Source: Desmodesmus armatus
Taxonomy: Eukaryota > Chlorophyta > Chlorophyceae > Sphaeropleales > Scenedesmaceae
Assembly (NCBI GenBank): GCA_007449985.2
Contig: VIIQ02000071.1
Span: 124,001 to 188,000, forward strand
Direction: 5' to 3'
Length of the DNA stretch: 64,000 nt
Each line of letters begins with the position of its first letter. Within the stretch, counting starts at the first letter, position 1. The notes beneath the pieces are model-generated. The model searched no databases. It had not been told where the DNA came from and saw nothing but the letters and a program-made list of their open reading frames with translations. This document shows positions 30,769 through 41,996 of this stretch, piece by piece. Made by a program: the position numbers and the translations under genes.

Positions 30769-31107
30769 GAACCGTTGCTGCAGGGCGCTGAGCTCATGAT
30801 GCAGCAGCAGCAGCAGCAGCAGCAGGTGCTGCCTCACCAGCTGAGCCTGCCTGACTGGAGTGACCTGTCTGGGGCTGAATCGGCTCTGCTTGCAGTGCTA
30901 CAGGGGGTTGGGTGCGGCTTTGAGTGCATGCGGCTGTTCAGGGATGGCATGCAGCGTCTGCAGCAGCTGCCTGCTGACGCGCCTGCCCTTAAAAGGTTCA
31001 GGGCTGACTACCAGTGGCTGCAGATGTGCCTGAAGCACAGGAGTGAGGCAGGAGCAATGCAGGAGTTCAGCAAGGTCCTGGACCAGCTGGTGGACAGCAT
31101 GAAATAG
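23229..31107 (+). CDS. PHD-finger protein with TDBD-like motif (paralog B), intact
   Basis: Tandem paralog of the gene at 17762. Exons: 23229-23568, 23937-24025, 24207-24269, 24633-24736, 28497-28617, 29302-29685, 30136-31107. They sum to 2073 nt and read through as 690 aa with no frameshift. Exons 2 to 5 have exactly the same lengths as in paralog A (89, 63, 104 and 121 nt). Domains: KKLRAHKLFPPCE; HQEMLPFTVDLNLEQQ; TDBD-like IRCNGSGCKFLGSPSQF (residues about 199-239); split PHD finger PYCIYCC, LLACSTCPASFHPSCY and DWQCLSC (about 250-380); a weaker SIM-like VDLTADSDGDGEE; a long poly-Gln tract; and the same C-terminal block ending QLVDSMK. Intron 4 (24737-28496) begins with a GC donor (AG|GCAAGT) and holds three large repeats. 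The start could also be ATG 23256. No catalytic domain is seen; a histone-reader role is inferred from PHD and TDBD family knowledge. Confidence 0.85.
24456..24553 (+). repeat. 28-bp direct repeat in intron 3 of PHD paralog B
   Basis: A 28-nt block starting TGAATGTCAGCCC and ending CTGGATC occurs at 24456-24483 and again at 24526-24553. Confidence 0.85.
24779..25858 (+). repeat. ~1.1-kb dispersed repeat, unit R1 (intron of PHD paralog B)
   Basis: First of three related units. It begins TGCAAGATTTAACTTTCACG, passes through GAAAGAGTGACGTGC, CGTCGATCGCCGGT and AGTCAGGCCCACCTAAA, and ends in a tRNA-like stretch followed by CTCCCACTAATTG. No open frame with a recognisable protein is present, so it looks non-autonomous. 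Confidence 0.85.
25780..25853 (+). other. tRNA-like 3' end of repeat unit R1
   Basis: 74 nt with an A-box-like GGCAGAGTCCTGG, a D-stem-like GGC/GCC pair, a B-box-like GATTCGAATC and a CTCCCA end at the discriminator position. The acceptor stem does not pair, so this is a tRNA-derived relic, not a working tRNA gene. Confidence 0.55.
25859..26888 (+). repeat. ~1.0-kb dispersed repeat, unit R2
   Basis: Directly abuts R1 and shares its internal landmarks in the same order. It ends in a tRNA-like segment at 26808-26881 with the same CATTCGAATC core. Two adjacent perfect 16-bp palindromes at 26358-26388 are private to this unit. About 310 bp of unrelated sequence separates it from R3. Confidence 0.85.
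26358..26388. repeat. Two overlapping perfect 16-bp palindromes
   Basis: GTAAGGTCGACCTTAC (26358-26373) and CTTACGACGTCGTAAG (26373-26388) share one base. Both are exact self-complements. The corresponding stretch of R1 lacks them. Confidence 0.9.
27201..28301 (+). repeat. ~1.1-kb dispersed repeat, unit R3
   Basis: Third copy in the same orientation. The first 250 bp match R1 more closely than R2, sharing GTGACGTGCTGCTCCCGG and the GCCGGGGGGCAGG block. It ends in a tRNA-like segment at 28210-28296 that carries a small insertion, followed by the common CTCCCACTAATTGC. Confidence 0.85.
29072..29153. repeat. Cluster of three short hairpin-forming inverted repeats
   Basis: CTTTCCGAA-g-TTCGGAAAG (29072-29090), AAAAAAGTT-cgga-AACTTTTTT (29110-29131) and CTCAGTCA-g-TGACTGAG (29137-29153) follow each other within 82 bp. 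A direct repeat GTGGAGGCTATGCCA flanks the first. The cluster lies in the intron before exon 6 of PHD paralog B. Confidence 0.85.
29796..30050 (+). repeat. 81-bp minisatellite, three units, in intron 6 of PHD paralog B
   Basis: Units begin GCCTTGCT at 29796, 29877 and 29958 (period 81). Each contains GGTGGGTGGCCGAGCAGAAG. Since 81 is divisible by three, one frame stays open across the array. It falls between two well-supported exons and is therefore intronic. Confidence 0.9.
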
Positions 31108-31513
31108 CTGGCAAAGGGGTGGTTCATATGGCTGCTGATGTGAACTTTCGTTGATCAGTCATGGTACCGCTGGCTGAGCAACCAGAGGTTGGTTGCTTAA
31201 TGTGTGTTTGGCCTTTCTGGCGCGATCATTGTCAAGGCATGCACCCAGGGCCGGGTGAAGCTGAATGAACACATGCTACCTTGGACCATCTTGTCAAGCG
31301 ATAAATGTGACCCATGGGATGATGCCAGGGATCGTCGCTGGGAATTCAAAGGCTGAGCTGTATAACGCACTCGGTTACGCAAGACGTACGTCAGCTGTCC
31401 ACACAGGCAAAGAAGAGACACTCAATCTATTGTTCACCCTCACCGAAAGTTGCGATCGATAGCACAACGATAGGCACACATTTTGTGGCCAGTTAGGTTC
31501 CATCACGTTCGCC
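31108..31513. other. Intergenic region between PHD paralog B and the START gene
   Basis: About 400 bp without a recognisable gene. It must hold the terminator of the upstream gene and the promoter of the downstream one. Confidence 0.5.
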
Positions 31514-33660
31514 ATGAAGCAGCTGTTGTCCTCGCATGCTCTGGATGACGTGAGTGCGGATATCATCTTTGAAAGTGATCCAGACCTATCCAGCCTGAAG
31601 CAGCTAGCCGGAAGCGATGGCCTGCCAGCTGATGCTGTTGTGGCAGCTGCTGGCCTCAAACCAGCACCACCCCGAGGCCCCAAGCCCTATGCAGACATCC
31701 CCCTGCCAGCCCCTGACAAGCCTTTGCGTTGGAAAACCAAGCTGGTGAGGTGTTTTGTATCTCTCTGCTCCTCCTGGCCACACATGCATCAAAGCAGTTG
31801 CACAGCAGCAGCAGTTTTCAGCCAACTGCGTTGTCGAACATGTGGTACTGCAGGCTTGTGGCTGTGAACGCTCCACCCACCATAACAATTGATATCTGAC
31901 CCTTTGGGCTATGTTTCAATCAATGCATGTCTGTCCTGCAGGCTGACCGTGCAACTGCTGCTGTGGACCTGGAGGCGCGCTACCAAATCCCACCAAACCT
32001 GCTGTTTGAGCTGCTGGCCGACCCAAGGCAGCATGACAAGATCTTTGACGCCATCCTGGTACGCAGCAGACAGCCTTGGGTGCTGTGCATGTCCTGCTGT
32101 ATGCATTCGATCTGCCAGCCTGGCAGTTTCCATGCAGCAGCTTTCTGGCAGCCACCCTGCAGGCTTGTTGCTACGGTTCTGTGTGTTGGTCACCAAGGGT
32201 TTCATTCTGCTGATCTGAAGCAGGGTTGTGACACTCAGTGGCAATCGTAGCCACAAGCAGTGCATCAGCACCGTCAGCAGCTGGCACTGCCGTAGCAACG
32301 CAATGACAATGCCTTGCGACAATGCACAGTGGGAAGGGACACTCCATGCGCCAACTTGCTGCTGCTGTCTGGTCTGCTGCGTCACGCTGTGCATTGCAGG
32401 CTGCTGATGCTGAGCTTTTAGAGGAGGACGGGCCCAGGCGCAAGTGGCGGCTGGACTACTCGGCACGCTGGAACTTCTGGAAGGTGTCAGGCGTGTGTGA
32501 GAACAGGTGGGCTGGGCTGCTGCATTGACTCAAGGCACATGCGCCTGCTTACCAGGCTCCCGCTGGCCATGCAGCGGTGTGGTGCACTGCATTGCAGCGC
32601 TGTTTGTACCAGCGAAAGGTAGTGTGCCAACCATGATGCATTGTTGCACACAACGGCGCCTGCGATCCACTGGTCGACAATTCACCCCCCCATCTCAGTA
32701 GACCCAAATTACAGACAGCAGGCGCCAAAAGCACATGCAGGCGTCCAAAACACTGCCAACCTCATGGTATTCTGACTTGTGTGTTCATCACCTTGCTGTC
32801 CTGCGTGCCCCCTCCACAGGCTGTGGATGTGGACCGACAGCGACGCCGGCACAGTCACCTTCAAGCTGAGGGAGGCAGGCTTCCTCAAGCGCTACGAGGG
32901 CACATGGACCATCACAGCAGGCTGCGGCAGCCCCTTGGCAGCCTTCTCCTCTAGCCCTACTGCTGCTGCTGCCACCTCTCCAGCCAGCAGCACCTACGAC
33001 CTCAGGAGCAGCAGCAGCAGTGGTGGCAGCAGTAGCCGTGGCAGCAGCCCCAGCAGCAGTCCCAGGTCAATGCGGTCTTCCTGGGCTGACAGAGTCCCTA
33101 CTGCAGAGATTTTTGGTGCACCTATTAGCAGGAATGGCAGCGGTGCCAGCAACGGCAGCAATGGCAGCAGCATCAGCATGCGCACACTGCCTCTGGCGTC
33201 AGTGACAGCAGCAGGGGCGGGGCCAGTGGGTCAGGGTTTCTCCGCTGCAGCTGCAACTCTAGGCAGCACCATCAGCACCACCATGTGGCGCCTGCTGGGG
33301 TACACCACCAACAGCAGCAGTGCGGCCGTGAGTCCCTCTGACAGCGGTGACAGCCACGCATGGCCTCCCCTCTTCAAGGCCTCTCCCGACAGTGCTGATG
33401 CCATCAACAGCAGCAGCCACAGCAGCAGTAGCAGCAGTAGCAGCCTGGGGTCTGTGGACCTGCAGCCTGTCATGCTGCGCCCCATGCCCTCATCAGCGGT
33501 CATTTCAGCATCCACTTTGACCAGCCCCAAGCTGACCCCACCCTACCCCCTGAATGGCCTGCTCAAGGTCCAGAGCAGGGGGCAGGTGGAGGAGATGCTG
33601 GAGGGTTTGGTGAAGGCGGCAACAGCCAAGCTGCAGGCTCAGCCCCTGCAGGGCGTGTGA
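31514..33660 (+). CDS. START/COQ10-like (SRPBCC, polyketide cyclase-type) lipid-binding protein
   Basis: Four exons (31514-31744, 31942-32058, 32400-32506, 32820-33660) join in phase to 431 aa. Residues about 78-190 match the cyclase/dehydrase START fold of plant and algal proteins: AAVDLEARYQIPPNLLFELLADP, then the ADAELLEEDG strand, WRLDYSARWNFW, and after the last splice GTVTFKLREAGFLKRYEGTW. A Ser/Gly-rich low-complexity region of about 170 residues then separates this from a final helix (GLLKVQSRGQVEEMLEGLVKAA) that fits the closing helix of the fold. These proteins bind hydrophobic ligands such as quinones, lipids or pigments; the ligand here cannot be read from sequence. The N-terminal 77 residues are acidic and Pro-rich and do not look like a clear transit peptide. 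Confidence 0.88.
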
Positions 33661-36600
33661 AGCAAGCATACATATTCTCATGCATGTTCTCATGCATGAG
33701 GGGGGAACATAGGATATCTGGGCGTTGCATGACGGATTGTGGTGGCTGGACTGGTTCTTTTGCTTTGCCGTGTCAAGTTTCATGAGTCAATTGTAGAATG
33801 TTTGCTTATGACTGGTTTTCAGGCAGGTAATGCTGCCAACGGTCGTGTGCTTTGTGGCAGCCTGTTATGCATGGCGTGGGGGAAGGGGGTGCTGCATTAA
33901 GCATCATGCGTCAGCCCCACATGCAGCCACTGCATTTGCTTCCTCATGCATCCTTGTCTTTCTTGTGCCACCATTGTGCCGAGATCTTGAGGGCCTTGCA
34001 AGAGTTTGGCAGCAAGTGATGCGCGCGGCGCGCTAGATTCCATGCATTTCACTCTGCAGCGTGTGTAAAAGAGTGTGCGGCCGTCTCAGTCTGTGCAGGG
34101 GGTGGTTGGTGGGGCATGCTTGTATGCCCAGCCATCAAATGCCGTAACGCATGCCTGGTGGTGGTTATTGCCTGGTGCTCCTGTGGTACCAGCGAATGCA
34201 GTGTTGGAGCTGTGGATGTGGGAGGCGAAGTGGGGCTGGAGTGAGGCCCTTCTCCTCAGCATTCACGGCGGGTGGATACTTGGTGATGCTGTGCGCAAAT
34301 AGGGTGTTGGTGTTGCTGAGACTCTCAACGTTTGCCAGGGTTCAGCCTGAGAGGCTTTGCCGTTTGCGTGTGGCATGCAGCGGCTTGCGTGTTTGCAGGA
34401 CTGTGATTGATTGTGGGCTGATTGACGCTTGGGGCATGTATATTGTGGTGTGTCGAATGAAGTGTGTTGGCCTTTTGGCGCACACACAGGTGCTGCAGCT
34501 GGCCTTGCAGTTGCTTGCACCATCAAGCAACCAGGCAGCCAGCTCACTGGTTGGTGGCTTTTGACTCATTGCTCCTATCGCTTGTGGCCGTAATGTATTG
34601 ACAGTGTGTTGCTAGCAGGACTCCGCCAGTGCTTAGTATCTTTGCAGACGTACCCCCAGGTCAGCAGTGTGCAGTGACATGATTGCAGCCAGTGCCTTAT
34701 CCTTTGTCCAGGTGCCTCGTCGGCCCTATATGTCGTGTGAGACAGTTCTTGTGAGACTTCGCCTTGTTTGGATTGTTTGGGTATGCAGCATGCCATCCTT
34801 GCGTGCATCATCGTGCCTTGCTGACGAGCCATGCCTCATGTGCCCTGTGGTCAGAGTGTGTGTGCTTTGGTGTGCATTCATGTGCATGTGCAGCAGGGGT
34901 TCTGCATTGGGCTCCTAGGGATGCTAGCACCAGGTGCTTGCCTGCCATGCTTCGCTTCTGTACAACAGCATATGGTTGCGCTACTGGGATTGGTTGGGAG
35001 TGCATGGATCCAGTTGCTGCAAGGCAACCTACAGGGCTGTGGACCGCTCAACTGAGTCGTTCTAGCCTGCGGTATCCTGACCAAGCTGCGTGTGTTTTTG
35101 GACAGGGGGTGAGCTGATGCTGGATGTGTGATGCATGCGGTCTTTGCTTATGTATGGATGAGGGCAGTCAGGTGGTTGGCACTGCTGGGTAGTAGGAGCC
35201 AGTGACCAACAGACTCTTTGAGGAGATTTGAGGAGAGTTTGATGGATTGTCGTGGACTGAAGGATGGTTGTGATGAAGGTGAAGGGCTTGCGTGAAGGTG
35301 CTATTCAGCTGTTTTGTCAGCTGTTTTGTCAAGTAGTACTACTGTAGTACAGTGTGCGACCCCAGGGTGCCCTCCATGAGGCTTGCTTTTGGTCACATGC
35401 TGCATGATGCCACAGCGGCAGTCAGCTTGCATTCCGTATTGGGCTTAGCATGCGTGTGGTGCTTTGTGATTTGAAGGCGTGTTACAGCCTCTACTACACT
35501 GAGGTGTGCAGTGCTTGTAGCAACACTGGGCTGCTTCATGCTTGTGGAAGTGGTGTGAAGTGGAAGTGGTGTGAAGATGAGAAGTTGAGATAGTGAGGTG
35601 GTGGCGCTGTAATAAGATCGCAGAGGCTGAAGCTGCCGTGAGGTGGTGGCGCTGTGCTGCTGCCTCGTTGTAGAAGTTGCTGCAATGTTTGTAGCGGATC
35701 AGCCTTGTGTAGGTGGGTGGATGTAAGTGTCGCGTAGACTGTAGTATGGGTCATGTGGAGGCTGGGGCTGCTTGTACCGGGCTGATGCACAGCATCTTGG
35801 TAAGCTGTGACAATTTTCCAAGCGACGTGTTCTGGAAGCATGGGCCCAAGGTTCTGTTGTCTGGAGTGCTGATTGCAGGGATCATGTGTTGTGAGGTGCC
35901 CCAGTGTAACGGCTTTGACCAGTCTTGCGCCTCGTCATCCTTATGTTCACGTGGAGACTACAATCTGAGCATTCCAGATATTACAGTCAATGAACCATAT
36001 GCTTGTCAACTTGCGCACCCTCACCCGTTGAAGTGAGCCAACTTCAATGCCTGCTGTACAAATTCACAGCACGCCGCATCTCTCAGCGCCGTGCTGTGCC
36101 TTCCTGCAAGCACCAGGTATGCCTGGCAGCACATGTTGTTGCAATGTGCTCATCAAACCCCACCATCATTTCTTCAACTTGCGGGTGACCCAGGGGCCTG
36201 ATGTGGATGCTCAAAAGAGTGTGTAGCTCCTGCTGCATGCTTCTGCAGTGCAGGCCCGCGTCTGCAAATTGCGCGGCCATTGCTTGCACCTCTGTCCAAG
36301 TGCAACAGCGCGCCTGGGCTGCTGGGTGCCGATACCACACAGGACGTGCCCATACTATAGAGGGCCCCTGGCTGCCACCTGGCACATGCTGTCCGCCCCG
36401 CTGAAAGCAGGCCACCATGCTACTGAGGCCGTACGTCCCGGCTGCCCTTGCTCCTGTTGCAGGACCTGTGGCAGCGCAAAGGACAATACAGCAGGGCAGC
36501 CGATGTGCATGAGCGGTGGACATGATGTAGCGCGAGGATTGTTACCGAGTTGTTTTGGACGACGCACACCACTTTGGGCGGCACATCCTTTCCAAGGTGC

Positions 36601-38517
36601 ATGACACTGTCAGCACATTGACCCGAACCTGGCCCTTCACAGTGTGTTGTACACACATGCGGGCTCAAACCTGACACACCTGCTGCAATTGCCACGGTTT
36701 GCTGCCACAACTGCTACCACAGGACTTCTCCAACGGCTTCAACTGCTCCAACCACTGCAACCCTCACAACCTTACTGTGGGGCTCAGGCTGATCCGATTC
36801 TGCTAGGAATGACACAGCATTGCATGCATTTCTACACCAAGCTGTGTCAGGCCTAGGCCTTTCCCCCCAACCAAACAAGCCTGAGACCCACCAAAAGAGA
36901 AACCACACCAACCGCAAAGCTGCACCAGCCAAGCCACACCGGCAACTGCACAAGACAGCTGGCCAAATGACCACACACAAACACACCAATCTGCAACAGC
37001 ACAACGGGCGCAGGCAGGGACAGAGGGACAGGGCTGCAAACTGCACCACATGGCGGTAACACACGCAAAACAAGAGAAAGACAACAACAAATTCCCGTAG
37101 TTCCCCCCAATAATACGCACGTGTTCGATTAGAAGGAACTCAGAGACCAAACAGATGTACAGCGACAAAGGCAGCCACGCAACTTTGACGATGGCAACAG
37201 AACCGAAACACGAAACAGAACCGAGAATGTGGACCAGACAGTGTTGTTGACTACAATCACCCGATCAAGGTGCACTGCACAGGCTGGCAGGTATGGGCAC
37301 CCAGGGCCAGGTGACAGTAGGGTACAGCCAGAACCCTGCTGACACCATACCTACACTGTGCAGTGACCCTGCACTACAATGACTTTGCAACTGCCATGGG
37401 GCGATTAGCTTCGAACCAAGTCAGGGTGCAGCCATAATCCAGCTGGACACAACGCTGAGCGTAGCAAAGGGCAGAGACAAACAGCACACAGGCCAGCAGG
37501 CAGCCATCGCCCGGCTGCGACATCAACAGTAAACCTCGCTGGCTGTATGTCAGGGTGCTGGCAATCTCCTGACAGTGAGGCCTTTGCATGAGCCCGGCCC
37601 CAGCGAAAGACACATCATAGCGTTGGTCAGCAACAGGACTTTCGCTCATGCACGCCAACACTCAGCTTGGCCAGCTGCCCCTCTATCGCAACTGCAGCAG
37701 GCTGCTTGACCCAAGCACTCCGTCCAGCCCCACCTGTGTGCCAGTTGAGCATTGTCAGGCGTAGTGCTGCCTCCGCGAGAATGGGCTTTGATGTGATCAA
37801 CATCTGCATCACACACTGCATTCACCAACCAGCAACAGCAGGCATGCACACAGAGGATGTTTAGATTGTTGTCATGGTCGCCTGCAGCCCCTGACTTAAG
37901 GCCACAGTGGTCGGCTGCCTGCAAATGCGAACAGAACCAAATGCTGGCTAGTATTGGGTGACGGAAGTGCAGTCTGTCGCAGGCACATTCACCAACCAAC
38001 CAAGGGGGCGGCTATGCTGTGAAACTGACAGGAGGCGCACCAGTGTGAATGACTTGTCCGCATATGCCACACAGCACACCAGCAGCACCACCAGCAGCAA
38101 CAGCGTCGTCCCAAAGCTGCTGCTTGATATCACGCCTGAAGGCGCGCTGAGGGTCACGCCAACTGCAACAGATACGGCAACAGATGGCGACAGTGCACGG
38201 AGTGCGTCAAACAAACCCCTCATCATGTTGGGAGCACATACTGGTGCTGACTATCAACATGCAGGTCACGCTCAGCGCAACATGTTTGTACTTCAAGGGC
38301 CAGCACAGGCAACTTGCCAGCGCGCTGCGATCCAGTTCCAGCAGCTGATGGATGCTGAGACCCTTCTTGCAGGGTAGGGTAGCAGCACACTCATGAACTG
38401 CATGCAGGCTAGTTGACTGCAATGACACTGCAGCCACATTGAGGGTTCGCTGCCGGACGAAGTGCTGCGTGTGCTGGCAGTTGGGGTGATATCACTAACA
38501 TCGATACGCTTACGTCT
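33661..38517. other. 4.9-kb region with no recognised gene
   Basis: Both strands were read and only short frames without family features were found. The first part (to about 35.3 kb) is TG-rich on the plus strand and may be a long 3' UTR; a TGTAA, the usual green-algal polyadenylation signal, lies at 34064-34068. The stretch 36.88-37.06 kb is strongly C/A-biased on the plus strand. Unrecognised genes or non-coding RNAs cannot be excluded. Confidence 0.4.
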
Positions 38518-41500
38518 TCACCTCTCTGGCGCCGCTTTCCTCAGCATCTCTGTCATCGTCTCAATCCTGCGCTTCACATTGGTCTTGCCTAGGGTTGACA
38601 TCGCCTTGCGGAAGTCGCCATCAAGCAGCAGCTCCTTGTACAGTGCCTTGATTCTGTCCGCATTGTCTGTCAGCTCTCTCTTGCGCCCCTTCTGCTCCAG
38701 CTCCTTGCACACCGCAACCATGGTAGCATCCCACAGGGCTGTGTGCAACTTCGGTGCATCTTGTTTCTTGGCTGCTGAGTCCCTGCAGGTATCAGCCCAT
38801 CACACCAGCACCATTAGCCCCTTGAGGTCATCACATACTACACATACTAGTGGCTAGGCTGATCCATACTGTAAGGCTGGCCGATCACCCATGTGTGTAG
38901 TCGCACTGCTCTCTGTGCACTTGCATCGGTGCAGACCATGCATGCATACACAGTGACCTGTGGCGCTGACAGCCCCTGTGGGAGTAAAAGCCCATGTGCA
39001 CACCTGCAAGCGCCAAGCCCCCAGATCTGCCACACTGTGGCGACTGACTCTTTGAACATGTTTTTCAAGCGCTGCAACTCTGCATCATCTGCATTCTGGT
39101 ACACCTTGATCTCCTGCAAGCAATGGTGGTAGGGCATAGTGGGCTAGCGCTGTTCACACATTCTGTTGCGACGGCCCCTGTAGCATTAGGAAATTTGAGG
39201 CACCAACTCTGCCACAGGTGTTGTTGAGCGGCTGTGTGCTGAGTATGGTGCAGCAGGCTGTTGCCAAGCTTGCTTTTGCAACCTCCAATACTAAGTAAGG
39301 CGACACTGTGCAATTGGAACTGGCGGATGGAACTGCTGCTGCATCTGTGCTATCATTCCTTCAGGAACTGTGAGGATCACTGGCCCATGGGTGATGGCAT
39401 GTGTAGATGAACTGGCGCAATCGATATGCACACCGCACACCCACCCTGTTTAGGAACTGCAGCATTGGTGTCTTGAAAATGTCAGCGCTGCGGTACATGG
39501 CGAAGAACCGCAGTGCCAGCTCCCTACAGCACACACATCCACCCAGAACTTGTGATCACAAGAGATTCACTGCGTGGCAATTCACGCAGACACGGCCACA
39601 AGCAACAACTAGCAGACGGGGGGAACACGGTGTGCGCTGTCGCCGTGGCAAAGTGCCAAACACCACAGTCTCCACATTCGACGACAGCTGTACGCGTCGC
39701 CCGCACCTGTCGCTCTCTTTCTCTGAGTCTGGCAGCGTACGCCCCTGAATCTTCAGAAAGTGCTCGTTGTGTGCCAGCTGATCCAGCAACTCCACATACC
39801 TGGCACAGCGAGAAGACGTGCCATGCAAGACAATCCTTTTATGGCTGCGCAGTGCGCACAACACAGGTTACCTGGCTTGACGAGCCTGCAACATGCAGCA
39901 CGTGTGTCGTACATAACATCCACGCCCACAGATCTACAGGCATGTGTGCCAGATGCCAGCCACTACCTTCGCTGACATGCAAGCACATTGCTGCTGACCT
40001 CTGCACTGCTGGGCGGCAGCCTGCTGCATCTACTGACGTCAACTTACGGTCCATGAAAAGCTGCCTTGCGGCTCTGCTGCTCTGTGTGCCCCACTGAACC
40101 TGCACAGCAGCAGCACGGCACCACATGACAGCATGCTGCAATGAGCCTCCCTGGGCGCGAACATTGCTGAGCGCTGGACACATCGCAAGCACCAAGCATA
40201 CCTTGGCTGCTGGCGGTTGCAAAATAGGCAACCAGACTGCTGCGGCATGCTCAAGCTGCTTCATAGGACCCCCTGTGCCCAACTTGCCTGTGTTGATGTC
40301 TTGGTAGATTGCAAACACGACGTCTCTGTCTGTGTCGCTTTTGACAATGATGCACATCACAGAGTAATTCTCAAACTGCCGCTGACGCGTCTTGGGCAGA
40401 CCCGCAAACGTCTTGCCGTTCCACCTGCCAAACAGAGCAAGGCGCTTGAGTGTCATATGTTGTGTCAATAAGACTGGTGGGGTTGCCGTGTATAGGCAGT
40501 GCTGGCGAGGTGTCTCTGCGCTGAGGAAGTGGCCTGGCTGCCGCAGCAGTGCTGCTGCTATCCGATGCGCAGACCACATGGTTGAAAACATGGTAACTCA
40601 AGCACACGATATGCGGTATCTTCATATGTGGCTGCACAAGTAGATGGCAGGTGGCAGCCACATCCAGCATGCAGCATGGAGACCTGCCCAGCGGTCTCGA
40701 TTCCATGTGGCTTACCGCGGATCACATGTGGTGTCATCAGTGATGTGCAGTTGAGTTGGCGCCCTGCATTAGACAACACAACATGCAGCGACTGGACGCC
40801 AGGGTCACAATGCGGCACAACTTCAGCCTCAGGCAACTGTCGCAACCTTCCGCTAGTGCTAAACACAGTACAAATACACCCAGAAGCTGAAGCACAGCGG
40901 CGGGGCATGTCCTTGTCTGAAGCTTGAAGGGCAGGAGTAGCTTGGGCAGAACTTGGTAAGACCACAGTCCCAGCGATCTGTGGAAGCGCAGCGCATTCTC
41001 AAACAGTCTTCTGCCAGACTTCTAAGACACCATTTGACATTGATGACTCCACCAGCACCTGATACAGTCAGCTAGAGCTGAAAACAAACACCTAACGCTG
41101 ACAACAATAGCAACCGCCACTGCATTACTGAGGCCAGTAGTGGTGGGCTGTGCTGTGACTGTGCACAGATTCCAGGCAGCAGAGCTGTCACTCACGCGTC
41201 CCACTGCAGGCCTGCAACATTTGCACTTCCTGTGTAGAAGGCGATCAGGGAGGCCAGCCGCTGCTTGCCATCCATGACCGAGTAGGTCCCATCTTCAGCT
41301 GCGGCATGGGTGGGGAACACAGAGGTGCACTGGACACCACACCTCCTCACTGCTGTGTAAGAGGGCTGATGACTGTGGCAGACAACACAGCAAGCCTCCT
41401 CTGTCTGCTTGCTAGTCAACCGGCTCGACGAGACTTGGACTGGGAAAAGAGCCACGCCTACTGACTGGCGCACCCACTGACTAAGTGCACTCAGTGCTTG

Positions 41501-41996
41501 CAATGTTGCTAGCACCTACCTTCTTCCAGAAACACTGCTGGCAGCACCCTTTCTTCCAGGGCAGTAACCACCAGCCTGCTAGCCATCTTCTTGTCCCACA
41601 CCAGCCCCCTCTGATAGGCTGGCTGCAGGTCCAAGTCATCTTTCCTTACCTGCAATCAGCACAACGTCAATGCGACGAGCCTGTGGGGATCCAGCTGCAA
41701 TAGACAGCAAGGCAGTGCAAATACTTCGCAGCACGACTTTTGACGGCAGTGCTTACTTTGCTAGCCAGCTGGTCAATCGTAAAGTCCTTCTTGTCCAGGT
41801 GAACAATGGATTTGGGTGGCAGCGACGCTTCATCATCTTCTTCTGGCTGTGCTGCAACACTCTTGTTGCGGCCTGCCTTAGCTGCCAGGTGCCGGGTGCG
41901 CAGCCTGTGTGGTGGATGCAAACACTGCTGCATGCTGAAAAGGTGACCCAATCTGCTGTGCAGCTGCGTCAAAAGGCAAGGCCGTGATGACAGCAT
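38518..41996 (-). CDS. DUF262 (GmrSD/ParB-like) domain protein, probably organelle-targeted
   Basis: DUF262 is best known as the N-terminal NTP-dependent domain of bacterial GmrSD modification-dependent nucleases. Exons, descending: 41757-41996, 41520-41649, 41196-41298, [one not placed], 40288-40424, 40048-40099, 39707-39799, 39445-39523, 39004-39113, 38518-38782. Landmarks: FTIDQLASK; LQPAYQRGLVWDKKMASRLV; the active-site-like DGTYSVMDGKQRLASLIAFYTG (usually DGQQR, here DGKQR); WNGKTFAGLP; and INTGG followed by EQQSRKAAFHGPYVELLDQLAHNE. The INTGG codons are joined across a GC-AG intron (ACAG|GCAAGT). The Arg-rich, acid-free start MLSSRPCLLTQLHSRLGH suggests a chloroplast or mitochondrial transit peptide. 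The C-terminal 88 residues are Lys/Arg-rich and helical. No DUF1524 or HNH partner domain is seen. Biological role unknown. Confidence 0.85.
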
